Shown here in pieces: positions 1-6,964 of a stretch of DNA of 9,233 nt. Origin of the DNA: Bacteroidota bacterium. GTDB lineage: Bacteria > Bacteroidota > Bacteroidia > Chitinophagales > Chitinophagaceae. The notes below the pieces were generated by a model. That model was given only the letters and a program-made list of their open reading frames with translations, was not told the DNA's origin and did no database searches. Where the stretch lies: assembly GCA_023386855.1 (NCBI GenBank), contig JAEWIW010000348.1, forward strand, positions 1-9,233, in the 5' to 3' direction. The translations under genes were made by a program, and so were the position numbers. Numbering within the stretch: position 1 is the stretch's first letter; each line of letters opens with the position of its first letter.

Positions 1-2502
1 GTATTCATAAGTATAATACTGGAATGCAGGGCGACCTAATACAAATGCATAGTTATCGGAGATATAATCGCGGCCCTCGTTTCCAAGCTTGGCAATCACG
101 GTCTGGTTCTTGGCCAGGTTCAGTGAAACATCCCACTGGAATTTATTATTACGTGGGAACAGGTAACCGGTAACACCTAATTCATAACCATTACTGATCA
201 TATCAACCAGGTTCGACCTGATAGAGCTGTAACCCATATGCGGAGCCAGTTCTGAAACATATACCAGTCCGGATGAATATCTTGAATAAACATCAGCGTT
301 GATATAGATCCTGTTCCTGAACAGTTCCAGGTCAAGACCATAGTTCCATTCTGTTGATTTACTCCATGACAAAGACCTGTTAGCGATCTTATTGAAGTCG
401 GGAACAACTGTTCCGATTCCACCATAAGTTTTCACATCAAGCCTGTTGGCATAGATATTATTGATGCCTGCACCAATATTGTTGGTAGCAATAAACGAGT
501 TGTACTGCAGCAGCGGATCAGCGGCTATGCTTCCTGAAGAACCATAGGAAACCCTGAATTTACCAAAGCTGATCACATCTTTCAGTGATGACATGAAAGG
601 CTCTTCACTGAAGGTCCATGATCCTTTAACTGATGGGAAAGTCACCCATTTATTATCAGCACCGAATCTTGAAGAACCATCACGACGCAATACTCCTTCG
701 ATCTTGTACTTGTCTTTATACTGGTAAGAAAGGTTACCAAAATAAGAAAGCAGGTTGGAACGAACGATATCACTGTAACCGTTGATGTTCTCTTTCTTGA
801 AGCCCTGTACCACGCGGATATAATCACTCTGCCCGCTTTCGCCGTAGAGCATGTTCATGTTCTGCTGGTCCATATTCACTTCAGTACCGGCAAGGGCAGT
901 GATCTCGTGGATATCATTCAGCTTCTTGTAATAACTCAACACGGAATGACCGTTGAAAGTAACGTTGGCACTATTGCTTGATTCTGCATAGGATAAACCA
1001 TTAGCAGAAGCAGTGGAAGGAACGAAATAATCCTTCTTTCCAAAGTTCGCAGCAACAGCAGCCTGGTTGTCCCAGGTAAGTCCATCCATTATTTCGTAAC
1101 GGATGCCTTCATTCACGGTTATATTGTAAGTGCGGTTCTGGTTATAGGTATCACCCAGTTTTCCAGACAGCAGCGCCAGTTCATCAGGTGTTTTATAATA
1201 CAGTGATGATGGGAGTTCTGTTGGACTGGTGGGGAAAGAACGCAGGTTATCTGATTGTCCACCCTGCCTGTCGAGGTAGGTCATACGGATAGAGAAATCA
1301 TTGTGCAGTCTTTTCGTGATATCATTGGTAAGACTTGCATTCACGGTAAAGCGCTTGAAGCCGAAGCCAACCAGCACACCTTTTTCATCATAGTATCCAA
1401 GGCCAACACGGAAGGCATTCTTTTCATTACCACCGTCCATGCTCAGGTCAAAATTGCGCGTGATGCCTTTTTGATAGAACATATCCTGGTAGTCGTATGC
1501 ATTGTTGAACGCGGGGTTGAATTTATCGGTAAGTACAGCGGGAAGCATATAACCTTCCACTTCCAGACCGTTGCGAACATCCACCCATGCCTGGTCGCCG
1601 AAGAGGCTGCTAAGGCTTTCCTTATACAGGCGGATCTTTTCCTGCCTTTCAGCTTCTCCAACAAACACTTTAAGTTTTGCAGGTTCGAAGTTCACACCAT
1701 AGGCGCTGCTGAAGTTAAAGCGTGTAGCCCTGTTCTTCACACCGCGCTTGGTTTTGATGATCACAACACCATTGGCACCACGAGAACCATAGATAGCGGT
1801 TGCAGCAGCATCCTTGAGGATGTCGAGCGATTCGATATCATCGGGGTTCAGCGTTGCGAAGAAGTCGTTCTGGCTAACATCGAAACCGGCAAGGTCTTCA
1901 AGCGACATCGGAACTCCGTCAATAATGTAAAGAGGGTTACTCAATCCATTAACATCGCTGGCTGCAGAAAGGCTCGTGTTACCACGAATAACCAAACCGC
2001 CACCGGATCCACCGGGAAGACCACTTCTTACGATGGCCTGAACACCAGGTGCCTTACCGGCAAGCAGGCCTACCATTGATGCTGCGGGGATGTCTTCGAG
2101 GTCTTTGACATTAACCGAAGCAACTGCACCGGTAACATCTTTCTTGAAAACGCTTTTGTAACCAACCACCACTACTTCATTCATATCCTTTTTCTCGGAA
2201 CGATGAAGTTTGACATTGATCACAGACCTGTTGTTAATTGGAATTTCTTCCGTAGTATATCCCAGGAATGAAACCACCAGCACTCCATTTGCAGGAGCGG
2301 TGATCGAGAACTTGCCTGAAGCATCCACAGATTTTCCAAGCTTTGTATTCTTTAGGGTAACAGTGGCACCATCGAGTATGGTACCATCATCGGCATCTGT
2401 AACCGTGCCGGTAATGTTCTTCTCCTGGCTATATGCTGCGGGGATACAGGCAAGCATAAGCATGACAAGAAAAGCGGGGAGGCTTAATCTTCGCATAAGC
2501 AT
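1..2502 (-). CDS. SusC/RagA-family TonB-linked outer-membrane transporter (3' end beyond window)
   Basis: This is the outer-membrane beta-barrel importer that, with a SusD lipoprotein, takes up oligosaccharides using TonB energy. The minus frame is open without a stop from 2502 to position 1 (834 codons); the family is usually about 1000-1100 aa, so roughly the last fifth is missing. Residues 1-25 form a signal peptide (RR, hydrophobic core, AYS before Q26). Residues about 29-105 are a carboxypeptidase-regulatory-like beta-sandwich (NITGTVTD, LGYTTEEIPI) ending in NEVVVVGY. The plug domain follows (about 110-250), with VIRGNTSL, YIIDGVPM and the family signature GSRGANGVVIIKTKRG at 239-254. 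The rest is barrel. There is no STN domain, so an ECF anti-sigma link is not indicated. An in-frame ATG at 2496 (third codon) is equally plausible; an ATG at 2673 is also in frame but would bury the signal peptide. No Shine-Dalgarno is visible. The substrate cannot be read from sequence; the neighbours suggest an arabinose-containing glycan. Confidence 0.95.
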   Translation of the reverse strand, partial: MLMRRLSLPAFLVMLMLACIPAAYSQEKNITGTVTDADDGTILDGATVTLKNTKLGKSVDASGKFSITAPANGVLVVSFLGYTTEEIPINNRSVINVKLHRSEKKDMNEVVVVGYKSVFKKDVTGAVASVNVKDLEDIPAASMVGLLAGKAPGVQAIVRSGLPGGSGGGLVIRGNTSLSAASDVNGLSNPLYIIDGVPMSLEDLAGFDVSQNDFFATLNPDDIESLDILKDAAATAIYGSRGANGVVIIKTKRGVKNRATRFNFSSAYGVNFEPAKLKVFVGEAERQEKIRLYKESLSSLFGDQAWVDVRNGLEVEGYMLPAVLTDKFNPAFNNAYDYQDMFYQKGITRNFDLSMDGGNEKNAFRVGLGYYDEKGVLVGFGFKRFTVNASLTNDITKRLHNDFSIRMTYLDRQGGQSDNLRSFPTSPTELPSSLYYKTPDELALLSGKLGDTYNQNRTYNITVNEGIRYEIMDGLTWDNQAAVAANFGKKDYFVPSTASANGLSYAESSNSANVTFNGHSVLSYYKKLNDIHEITALAGTEVNMDQQNMNMLYGESGQSDYIRVVQGFKKENINGYSDIVRSNLLSYFGNLSYQYKDKYKIEGVLRRDGSSRFGADNKWVTFPSVKGSWTFSEEPFMSSLKDVISFGKFRVSYGSSGSIAADPLLQYNSFIATNNIGAGINNIYANRLDVKTYGGIGTVVPDFNKIANRSLSWSKSTEWNYGLDLELFRNRIYINADVYSRYSSGLVYVSELAPHMGYSSIRSNLVDMISNGYELGVTGYLFPRNNKFQWDVSLNLAKNQTVIAKLGNEGRDYISDNYAFVLGRPAFQYYTYEY

Positions 2503-2544
2503 TGTTAGTGTTATTTGTTGGCGTTTATTAAACAGAAACGAATA

Positions 2545-2552
2545 TACATTTG
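2545..2552 (+). promoter_or_regulatory. candidate Bacteroidota -7 promoter element
   Basis: TACATTTG matches the Bacteroidota -7 consensus TAnnTTTG exactly and faces the beta-helix gene, which would give a leader of roughly 115-120 nt. The usual TTTG box 19-21 bp upstream is absent; the closest TTTG (2514-2517) is 27 bp away. A single 8-mer match can arise by chance, so this is a weak call. Confidence 0.25.
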
Positions 2553-2563
2553 TGAAATACCCG

Positions 2564-2581
2564 AACCCTTTTCTAAGGGTT
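2564..2581. other. perfect 7-bp hairpin in the divergent leader region
   Basis: AACCCTT (2564-2570) pairs with AAGGGTT (2575-2581) across a 4-nt loop. No T-run follows on either strand, so it is not an intrinsic terminator. Its right arm shares bases 2579-2581 with a second inverted repeat (2579-2584 and 2591-2596), so the two stems could not fully form together. It may be a leader RNA structure or a binding site; nothing in the sequence decides. Confidence 0.35.
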
Positions 2582-2595
2582 ATTCTTCGAAATAA

Positions 2596-2619
2596 CGTTT
2601 CCGGTATCGTTACCGGTAA
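2596..2619. promoter_or_regulatory. tandem 12-bp repeat with palindromic core, candidate operator
   Basis: CGTTTCCGGTAT (2596-2607) is followed directly by CGTTACCGGTAA (2608-2619), matching at 10 of 12 positions, close to one helical turn apart. The pair also contains an inverted repeat, CCGGTA (2601-2606) against TACCGG (2611-2616), and the perfect 10-bp palindrome TTACCGGTAA (2610-2619). Such symmetry beside the genes of a sugar-uptake locus suggests a site for a dimeric transcription factor, for example of a LacI- or GntR-type family. No regulator gene lies in the window, so the protein is unknown. Confidence 0.4.
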
Positions 2620-2675
2620 GCGCCTGCCACCTCGCTGGCGGTATATCCTACTTTTAAAAAAACAATCAACCATTC

Positions 2676-4877
2676 ATGCGCTATCAAACCAACTGCTTTC
2701 TTCGTTTATGCATGGTCGTTATTACATGCATCATTTGGGCGGGAAATCTTTCGGCCCAAACCACGGCAACCGCGATCAAAAAAGGAGATGTGATCACTCA
2801 ATCGATCAGGGTCAAAAAAGGAAATTATTATTTTGGAAAAATGGATTCGCTGGCAACCGTGCTGGTGGTCAGGGGAAATAATATCACCATTGATTTCAAT
2901 GGTGCAGTTCTCTCAGGAAGCAGGCCCGGGGAAGACCCGGATAAATTTGAAGGTATCGGCATACGTATCGAGGGCGGCAAAAATGTGATACTGAAAAATG
3001 CGGTGATCCGTGGATTCAGGGTGGGTGTGCTGGCGGATGATGCTGATGGATTACAATTAATCAATAATGATCTTTCGTTCAATTTCAGGCAGCGACTGAA
3101 AAGTAACCGCTTTAAGGAAAACCTTAGCGACTGGCAGAGCTACCATCATAACGATCATGACCAGTGGTTAAGATTTGGTGCAGGAATGTATATCAAGAAC
3201 AGTGATAATGTGGTGATCACCGGCAACAATGCTACGGATGGGCAGTGTGCATTACTCATGAGTTTGTGCAATGACGCGCAGATCTATAATAATAATTTTT
3301 CTTTCAATTCAGGGCTGGGTATCGGTATGTACAAGAGCAACAGGAATACCGTGATGAATAACAAGATCGACTGGAATGTTCGGGGTTACAGCTATGGCTA
3401 TTATTACCGCGGGCAGGATTCCGGTGGAATCCTGATATTCGATCAATGCAGCAATAATGTATTCGCCAATAATTCCGCTACGCATTCAGGCGATGGATTC
3501 TTTCTTTGGGCAGGACAGGAAACCATTGACAATGGAACCGGGGGATGTAATGATAACCTGATTTATGGCAATGATTTTTCGTATGCACCAACCAATGCAG
3601 TGGAAGTGACTTTCAGCAGGAATAAAGTGATCAGGAATAAGCTTAAGGAAAGCTGGCATGGCATCTGGGGAGGCTTCAGTTATAATACCATTATTGCAGG
3701 TAATGAATTTGGCGGAAACCTTGCAGCCATTTCCATTGAACATGGCCAGGATAATATCATCCAGGACAACAGGTTTATCGCAGATAGCATTGGTGTCGAG
3801 ATCTGGGCCATTCCCAACCGGAGAGCGGATTTCGGACTGATGAATAAGAAAGATACCAGGAGCAGGGACTACCTCATCAGTGATAATTATTTTGAAAATG
3901 TACCACTGGTGTATTCCATTAAGAATACGCAAAATGTAACGCTTGCGGGAAATAAGGCTACAGGATACCGAACACTTGAAAAGATCGACACGCTGGTAAC
4001 TGGTCTTAAAAGAACTGGAGCATCAACTTCCTATGATTATGCTGCAGATAGTTTGCATGTAGCTTCTTTATTGAAGGATAAAAAGCTTGAAAATCCATGG
4101 TTGCCTTCAACACATCCTATTGGCAAGAAAAAGATCATGATGACCGAATGGGGCCCTTATAATTTTGAATATCCCATTTTATGGTGGACCAAAACCGATG
4201 CTGATGGAACCATGTATTTCGATGTAGAGGGACCGGAAGGAAAATGGAAAGTGAAGAAGCTGGAAGGCGTACAATTGAAATCAGCCTCAAGCGGATCCTT
4301 TCCCGGCAAGCTGGTGGTAAAGAAAAAAGATCTGCAGAACAATCGCCTGGATATTAGGCTGGAATATAATGGAGCAGCATTTACCGATCCATTTGGTGTA
4401 GTGGTTCCAAAGGGTAAGAAGTATATCTTCTCGCATACTGATCATTCGTTGCCAATGCAATGGAATGTAAGCTGGTACAAGTTTGATTCTACCAATGACC
4501 CGGTAAAACATCCCGAAGCCTTTCAACAACTTATTGCAGGGAAACCACTGCACACTGCACAGATGAATTCGCTGGATTATGATAAGGTAAAAGGAAAATT
4601 CAGGGATCTTCCACAATCCAGATTTGCCACCGTAGTGGAAACTGAAGTGGATGCACCAAAGGGCACTTACCGTTTAGGAGTAACGGCTGGTGATATCGTG
4701 AAAGTTTATATTGATGGAAAGCTGGTGATCGATAGCTGGGTTCCGGAAGCCATTAAGTATGATGCGGATTATTACAAGGAAGCGAAGGTAAAGCTCAATG
4801 GAAAGCATAAGATCAGCATCGTGCAGGCGCAGTATGGATGGTATGGAATGCTGGAACTGAAGCTAAGTGATTATTAA
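2676..4877 (+). CDS. secreted right-handed parallel beta-helix protein with PA14-like C-terminal domain
   Basis: This 733-aa protein is probably a secreted carbohydrate-active enzyme or glycan-binding protein. Residues 1-27 form a signal peptide ending LSA before Q28, with no convincing lipobox. Residues about 60-430 are a pectate-lyase-like parallel beta-helix of NosD/CASH type: repeated rungs of alternating hydrophobics with Asn ladders, for example NVILKNAVIRGF (103-114), NVVITGNNAT (178-187), AQIYNNNFSFNSG (201-213), NTIIAGNEFGG (337-347) and NIIQDNRF (360-367). A charged, aromatic insert near 152-166 (DWQSYHHNDHDQWLR) and conserved-looking WHGIWGGFS (327-335) and SIEHGQ (353-358) could line an active groove. 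Residues about 485-590 look like a small beta-sandwich. Residues about 595-733 resemble a PA14 domain (GDIVKVYIDGKLVIDSW, 672-688). The ATG fits the signal peptide; the upstream sequence is A-rich, without a Shine-Dalgarno. Fold confidence is high. Activity (lyase, glycosidase or epimerase) cannot be assigned, and no catalytic set known to me is recognisable. Confidence 0.88.
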   Translation: MRYQTNCFLRLCMVVITCIIWAGNLSAQTTATAIKKGDVITQSIRVKKGNYYFGKMDSLATVLVVRGNNITIDFNGAVLSGSRPGEDPDKFEGIGIRIEGGKNVILKNAVIRGFRVGVLADDADGLQLINNDLSFNFRQRLKSNRFKENLSDWQSYHHNDHDQWLRFGAGMYIKNSDNVVITGNNATDGQCALLMSLCNDAQIYNNNFSFNSGLGIGMYKSNRNTVMNNKIDWNVRGYSYGYYYRGQDSGGILIFDQCSNNVFANNSATHSGDGFFLWAGQETIDNGTGGCNDNLIYGNDFSYAPTNAVEVTFSRNKVIRNKLKESWHGIWGGFSYNTIIAGNEFGGNLAAISIEHGQDNIIQDNRFIADSIGVEIWAIPNRRADFGLMNKKDTRSRDYLISDNYFENVPLVYSIKNTQNVTLAGNKATGYRTLEKIDTLVTGLKRTGASTSYDYAADSLHVASLLKDKKLENPWLPSTHPIGKKKIMMTEWGPYNFEYPILWWTKTDADGTMYFDVEGPEGKWKVKKLEGVQLKSASSGSFPGKLVVKKKDLQNNRLDIRLEYNGAAFTDPFGVVVPKGKKYIFSHTDHSLPMQWNVSWYKFDSTNDPVKHPEAFQQLIAGKPLHTAQMNSLDYDKVKGKFRDLPQSRFATVVETEVDAPKGTYRLGVTAGDIVKVYIDGKLVIDSWVPEAIKYDADYYKEAKVKLNGKHKISIVQAQYGWYGMLELKLSDY

Positions 4878-4887
4878 GGAGTTGGAT

Positions 4888-4930
4888 ACCCCGTGGCACG
4901 CCCCCGTGGCACGGGGGCGTGCCACGGGGT
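4888..4930. repeat. 43-bp perfect GC-rich palindrome built from three 9-bp units
   Basis: Two perfect 21-bp arms (4888-4908 and 4910-4930) flank a single central G (4909). Inside are three odd palindromes of form CGTG-S-CACG at 4892-4900, 4905-4913 and 4918-4926, on an exact 13-bp register. They are separated by CCCC (4901-4904) and GGGG (4914-4917), with ACCC and GGGT at the ends. G+C is 35 of 43, far above the surroundings. It sits between convergent stops, 10 bp after the beta-helix gene and 5 bp before the intrinsic terminator. No T-run follows it on either strand, so it is not itself a canonical terminator. It resembles a dispersed REP-like palindromic element, but only one copy is in this window. 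Confidence 0.8.
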
Positions 4931-4935
4931 CAAAT

Positions 4936-4961
4936 AAAAAACCCCCTCGCGGGGGTTTTTT
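4936..4961. terminator. bidirectional intrinsic terminator between convergent genes
   Basis: Six A (4936-4941), CCCCC (4942-4946), loop TCGC (4947-4950), GGGGG (4951-4955) and six T (4956-4961) make a symmetrical stem with a T-run on both strands. It serves the beta-helix gene on the plus strand and the GH127 gene on the minus strand, whose stop codon is only 8 bp away. In the minus-strand transcript the loop reads GCGA, a GNRA tetraloop, which should stabilise the hairpin in that direction. Confidence 0.93.
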
Positions 4962-4969
4962 CACTTAAA

Positions 4970-6931
4970 TCAGTTGATCTTAATACTCTTGATTACCGCG
5001 GGCAACCACACCTGCATATCGGCAGCGCCCCGGTTATTCCAGGTGTAATATGGGATGGCGGTCACTTTCTTTTGCACTGTAGAAACCGATTGGCCATTAT
5101 CACCAACAGTAAGAACCGGCGCTTCAAATTCAATGGTATTTACTCCACCCAACAGCGATGCATCATATTTGGTAGAGAACTTTGTTGAAGCCGGAACAAC
5201 AAGTCCTTTATTCACTTCCGGGTTGTTTACTCCTTCAACGCAATACATCAGCGGGCCATACTGAAGCGCTACCCTGCCATCGTTCTGCTTTACTTTTTCA
5301 TTGCTCACTACTCTTCTTACTTCCATCGGGAATTCAAATGTTACCACGTCACCTTTCTTCCAGGTGCGTTTGATAACAGCATAGCCTTCTTCATTTGCAT
5401 ATTCCACCTGCTTACCATTCACTTTCATTACAGGTGCTGTAGCAGCTTTATCCTCGTAACGGTACAGGGTTCCCGGAACAGGTTCTGAAAGCCAGCCAGG
5501 GATGCGCACGCGCAGTTCAAAAGCCTGCTTCTTTGATGGATCAACATTCAGCTTCACGTTTCCTTTCCATGGATAACCGGTTTCCATATTCAATGCAACA
5601 TTGTTCTTACCTATATTTACATGGGTCTTGCTGCCTGCAAAAAGATTTACCCAGATGGCATTTGAAGAAGTTCCATAAATATAACTTCCCAGTGAGCTAA
5701 CCAGTCGCGCGATATTGGAAGGACAGCATGCTGTACCAAACCATTCGCGACGATTATTATTTCCTGCAGAAGCAAGCGGGTTACCATAGAAGAAACGGTC
5801 GCCACTTAATGAAAGTCCATCCAGTGCTCCATTGTATAAACTCCTTTCCAACACGTCAATATATTTCGCATCACCGGAAAGCATGTTCATGCGCTGGTTC
5901 CAGAACACCATACCTACAGAAGCACAGGTTTCACAATAGGCCGTTTCATTAGGAAGGTCATAAGGCTTTCCAAATCCTTCATTGGTACCCTGCGCACCAA
6001 TTCCACCGGTGATATACATATGATGATTGATCACATCGGCCCAAACAGAATCCATAGCCTGGATATATCCTGCATCATTGGTAACGGCTGCAACATCCGC
6101 TGCACCGGTATAGAGGTACATGGCCCTAACGGCATGACCGGTGATCTTGCGCTGGTCTTTTACCGGAACACCATCCTGGCAATAGTCAGGATCTTTCCAG
6201 TCGTCCCATATTTTTCCTTTACCATAACCCTTTCCTCTTTGTTCAAGGAACCAGTTGGAAAGCTCGAGGTAACGTTTATCATTGGTTTGATGGTAGAGTT
6301 TCATCAGGGCCAGTTCAATTTCCTGGTGGCCTGACACCCATGGCCTGTTCTGCAAACGGAAAGTTGAATCGATATGATTGGCAAACCTGATAGCAGTTTG
6401 CAGCAGCTTGTCCTTTTTAGTGGTATTGTAATAAGCAATTGCAGCTTCAATAAGATGACCGGCACAATAATCTTCATGCTTTTCCATATCGGTCCAGCGC
6501 TTACTGATGTCCGTTAGTGTATAATAGGTGTTAAGGTAACCATCAGGAAGCTGTGCTGCAGCGATCTTATTAATCCACTCATCGGCAATCTTTTCGAGTT
6601 CAGGATCGGGATGGTTGCGGAGAGAATAAGCAATGGCTTCAAGGGCTTTGTACACATCGGAATCATCGTAATAGATGCCTTCATGTTTACCCGAACGCTT
6701 AGCCGCTTTTTCGAAGTTGCGAATGCGCCCGGTTTTATCCTGGGTATAATTCACACAGGCATCAAGTGTTGACGTAGCCACCGTTTCCATCCTGGGTTTC
6801 CAGAAGGCATCAGTGATGGTCACTTCAGAAAAATTTACAGGGTAAACCTTCTGGAACGACGACTGCGATTGGGCCAGGCCAAAGGATGCAAAGGATATGG
6901 CCAGCGTTGCGATCTTCTTTTGAATACTCAT
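4970..6931 (-). CDS. GH127 (DUF1680) family glycoside hydrolase, probable beta-L-arabinofuranosidase
   Basis: This 653-aa protein matches the GH127 family, whose Bifidobacterium member HypBA1 (about 658 aa) releases beta-L-arabinofuranose with retention using a zinc-bound cysteine nucleophile. Residues 1 to about 22 form a signal peptide (KK, hydrophobic core, LAQSQ), so it is exported, probably to the periplasm. The N-terminal two thirds is an (alpha/alpha)6 barrel and the C-terminal part is beta-sandwich. The key residues appear intact: acid/base candidate E318 (GTNEGF), zinc ligands E334 and C336 (YCETCAS), nucleophile C402 and ligand C403 (TACCPSN). The E318 to E334 spacing of 16 equals that between HypBA1 E322 and E338. 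H266 (ITGHAVRA) would be a substrate-binding residue. Length and full domain set suggest an active enzyme. It lies 33 bp downstream of a second glycosidase gene on the same strand, probably as its operon partner. Within DUF1680, a GH146 assignment or the GH127 subgroup acting on aceric acid in rhamnogalacturonan II remain possible. No strong Shine-Dalgarno precedes the ATG, only AAAAATTAAAAAC. Confidence 0.92.
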   Translation of the reverse strand: MSIQKKIATLAISFASFGLAQSQSSFQKVYPVNFSEVTITDAFWKPRMETVATSTLDACVNYTQDKTGRIRNFEKAAKRSGKHEGIYYDDSDVYKALEAIAYSLRNHPDPELEKIADEWINKIAAAQLPDGYLNTYYTLTDISKRWTDMEKHEDYCAGHLIEAAIAYYNTTKKDKLLQTAIRFANHIDSTFRLQNRPWVSGHQEIELALMKLYHQTNDKRYLELSNWFLEQRGKGYGKGKIWDDWKDPDYCQDGVPVKDQRKITGHAVRAMYLYTGAADVAAVTNDAGYIQAMDSVWADVINHHMYITGGIGAQGTNEGFGKPYDLPNETAYCETCASVGMVFWNQRMNMLSGDAKYIDVLERSLYNGALDGLSLSGDRFFYGNPLASAGNNNRREWFGTACCPSNIARLVSSLGSYIYGTSSNAIWVNLFAGSKTHVNIGKNNVALNMETGYPWKGNVKLNVDPSKKQAFELRVRIPGWLSEPVPGTLYRYEDKAATAPVMKVNGKQVEYANEEGYAVIKRTWKKGDVVTFEFPMEVRRVVSNEKVKQNDGRVALQYGPLMYCVEGVNNPEVNKGLVVPASTKFSTKYDASLLGGVNTIEFEAPVLTVGDNGQSVSTVQKKVTAIPYYTWNNRGAADMQVWLPAVIKSIKIN

Positions 6932-6964
6932 GTTTTTAATTTTTCGCCAGGTATAACAACCCGG

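Larger units (their letters stand above)
2503..2675. promoter_or_regulatory. divergent intergenic region between the SusC-like gene and the beta-helix gene
   Basis: These 173 bp separate two divergently transcribed genes and must contain both promoters. They hold no convincing gene. From left to right they carry a possible plus-strand -7 box (2545-2552), a hairpin (2564-2581), an overlapping inverted repeat (GTTATT at 2579-2584 against AATAAC at 2591-2596), a tandem 12-bp repeat with an internal palindrome (2596-2619), and an A-rich tract (2656-2663) just before the plus-strand start. A-rich sequence in place of a Shine-Dalgarno is usual in Bacteroidota. No minus-strand promoter matching the Bacteroidota consensus well was found; the nearest is TATATTCG, read on the minus strand at 2546-2539, without a matching -33 box. 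Shared control of both genes is an inference from the layout. Confidence 0.6.

Noticed and set aside
1255..2079. Plus-strand open frame of 274 codons inside the SusC-like gene
   Set aside because: It uses the same codon register as the transporter gene on the opposite strand. The minus strand encodes clear plug-domain motifs, whereas the plus translation has no recognisable domain.
2511..2552. Complete Bacteroidota promoter (-33 TTTG plus -7 TAnnTTTG)
   Set aside because: Both boxes can be found, but the spacing is 27 bp rather than 19-21, so only the -7 box is listed, with low confidence.
2503..2673. N-terminal extension of the SusC-like protein from the in-frame ATG at 2673
   Set aside because: It would add 57 residues before a textbook signal peptide and consume the whole promoter region; the starts at 2502 or 2496 are far more sensible.
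2210..2881. Plus-strand open frame of 223 codons spanning the divergent promoter region
   Set aside because: It overlaps the start of the SusC-like gene and the signal-peptide region of the beta-helix gene in another frame, and its translation looks like shadow sequence.
3486..3932. Minus-strand open frame of 148 codons within the beta-helix gene
   Set aside because: It is antisense to well-formed beta-helix repeats, lacks a recognisable domain, and has no promoter or ribosome-binding context.
4888..4930. Reading the 43-bp palindrome as an intrinsic terminator
   Set aside because: No T-run follows on the plus strand (CAAATAAA) or on the minus strand, and a canonical terminator lies 5 bp away.
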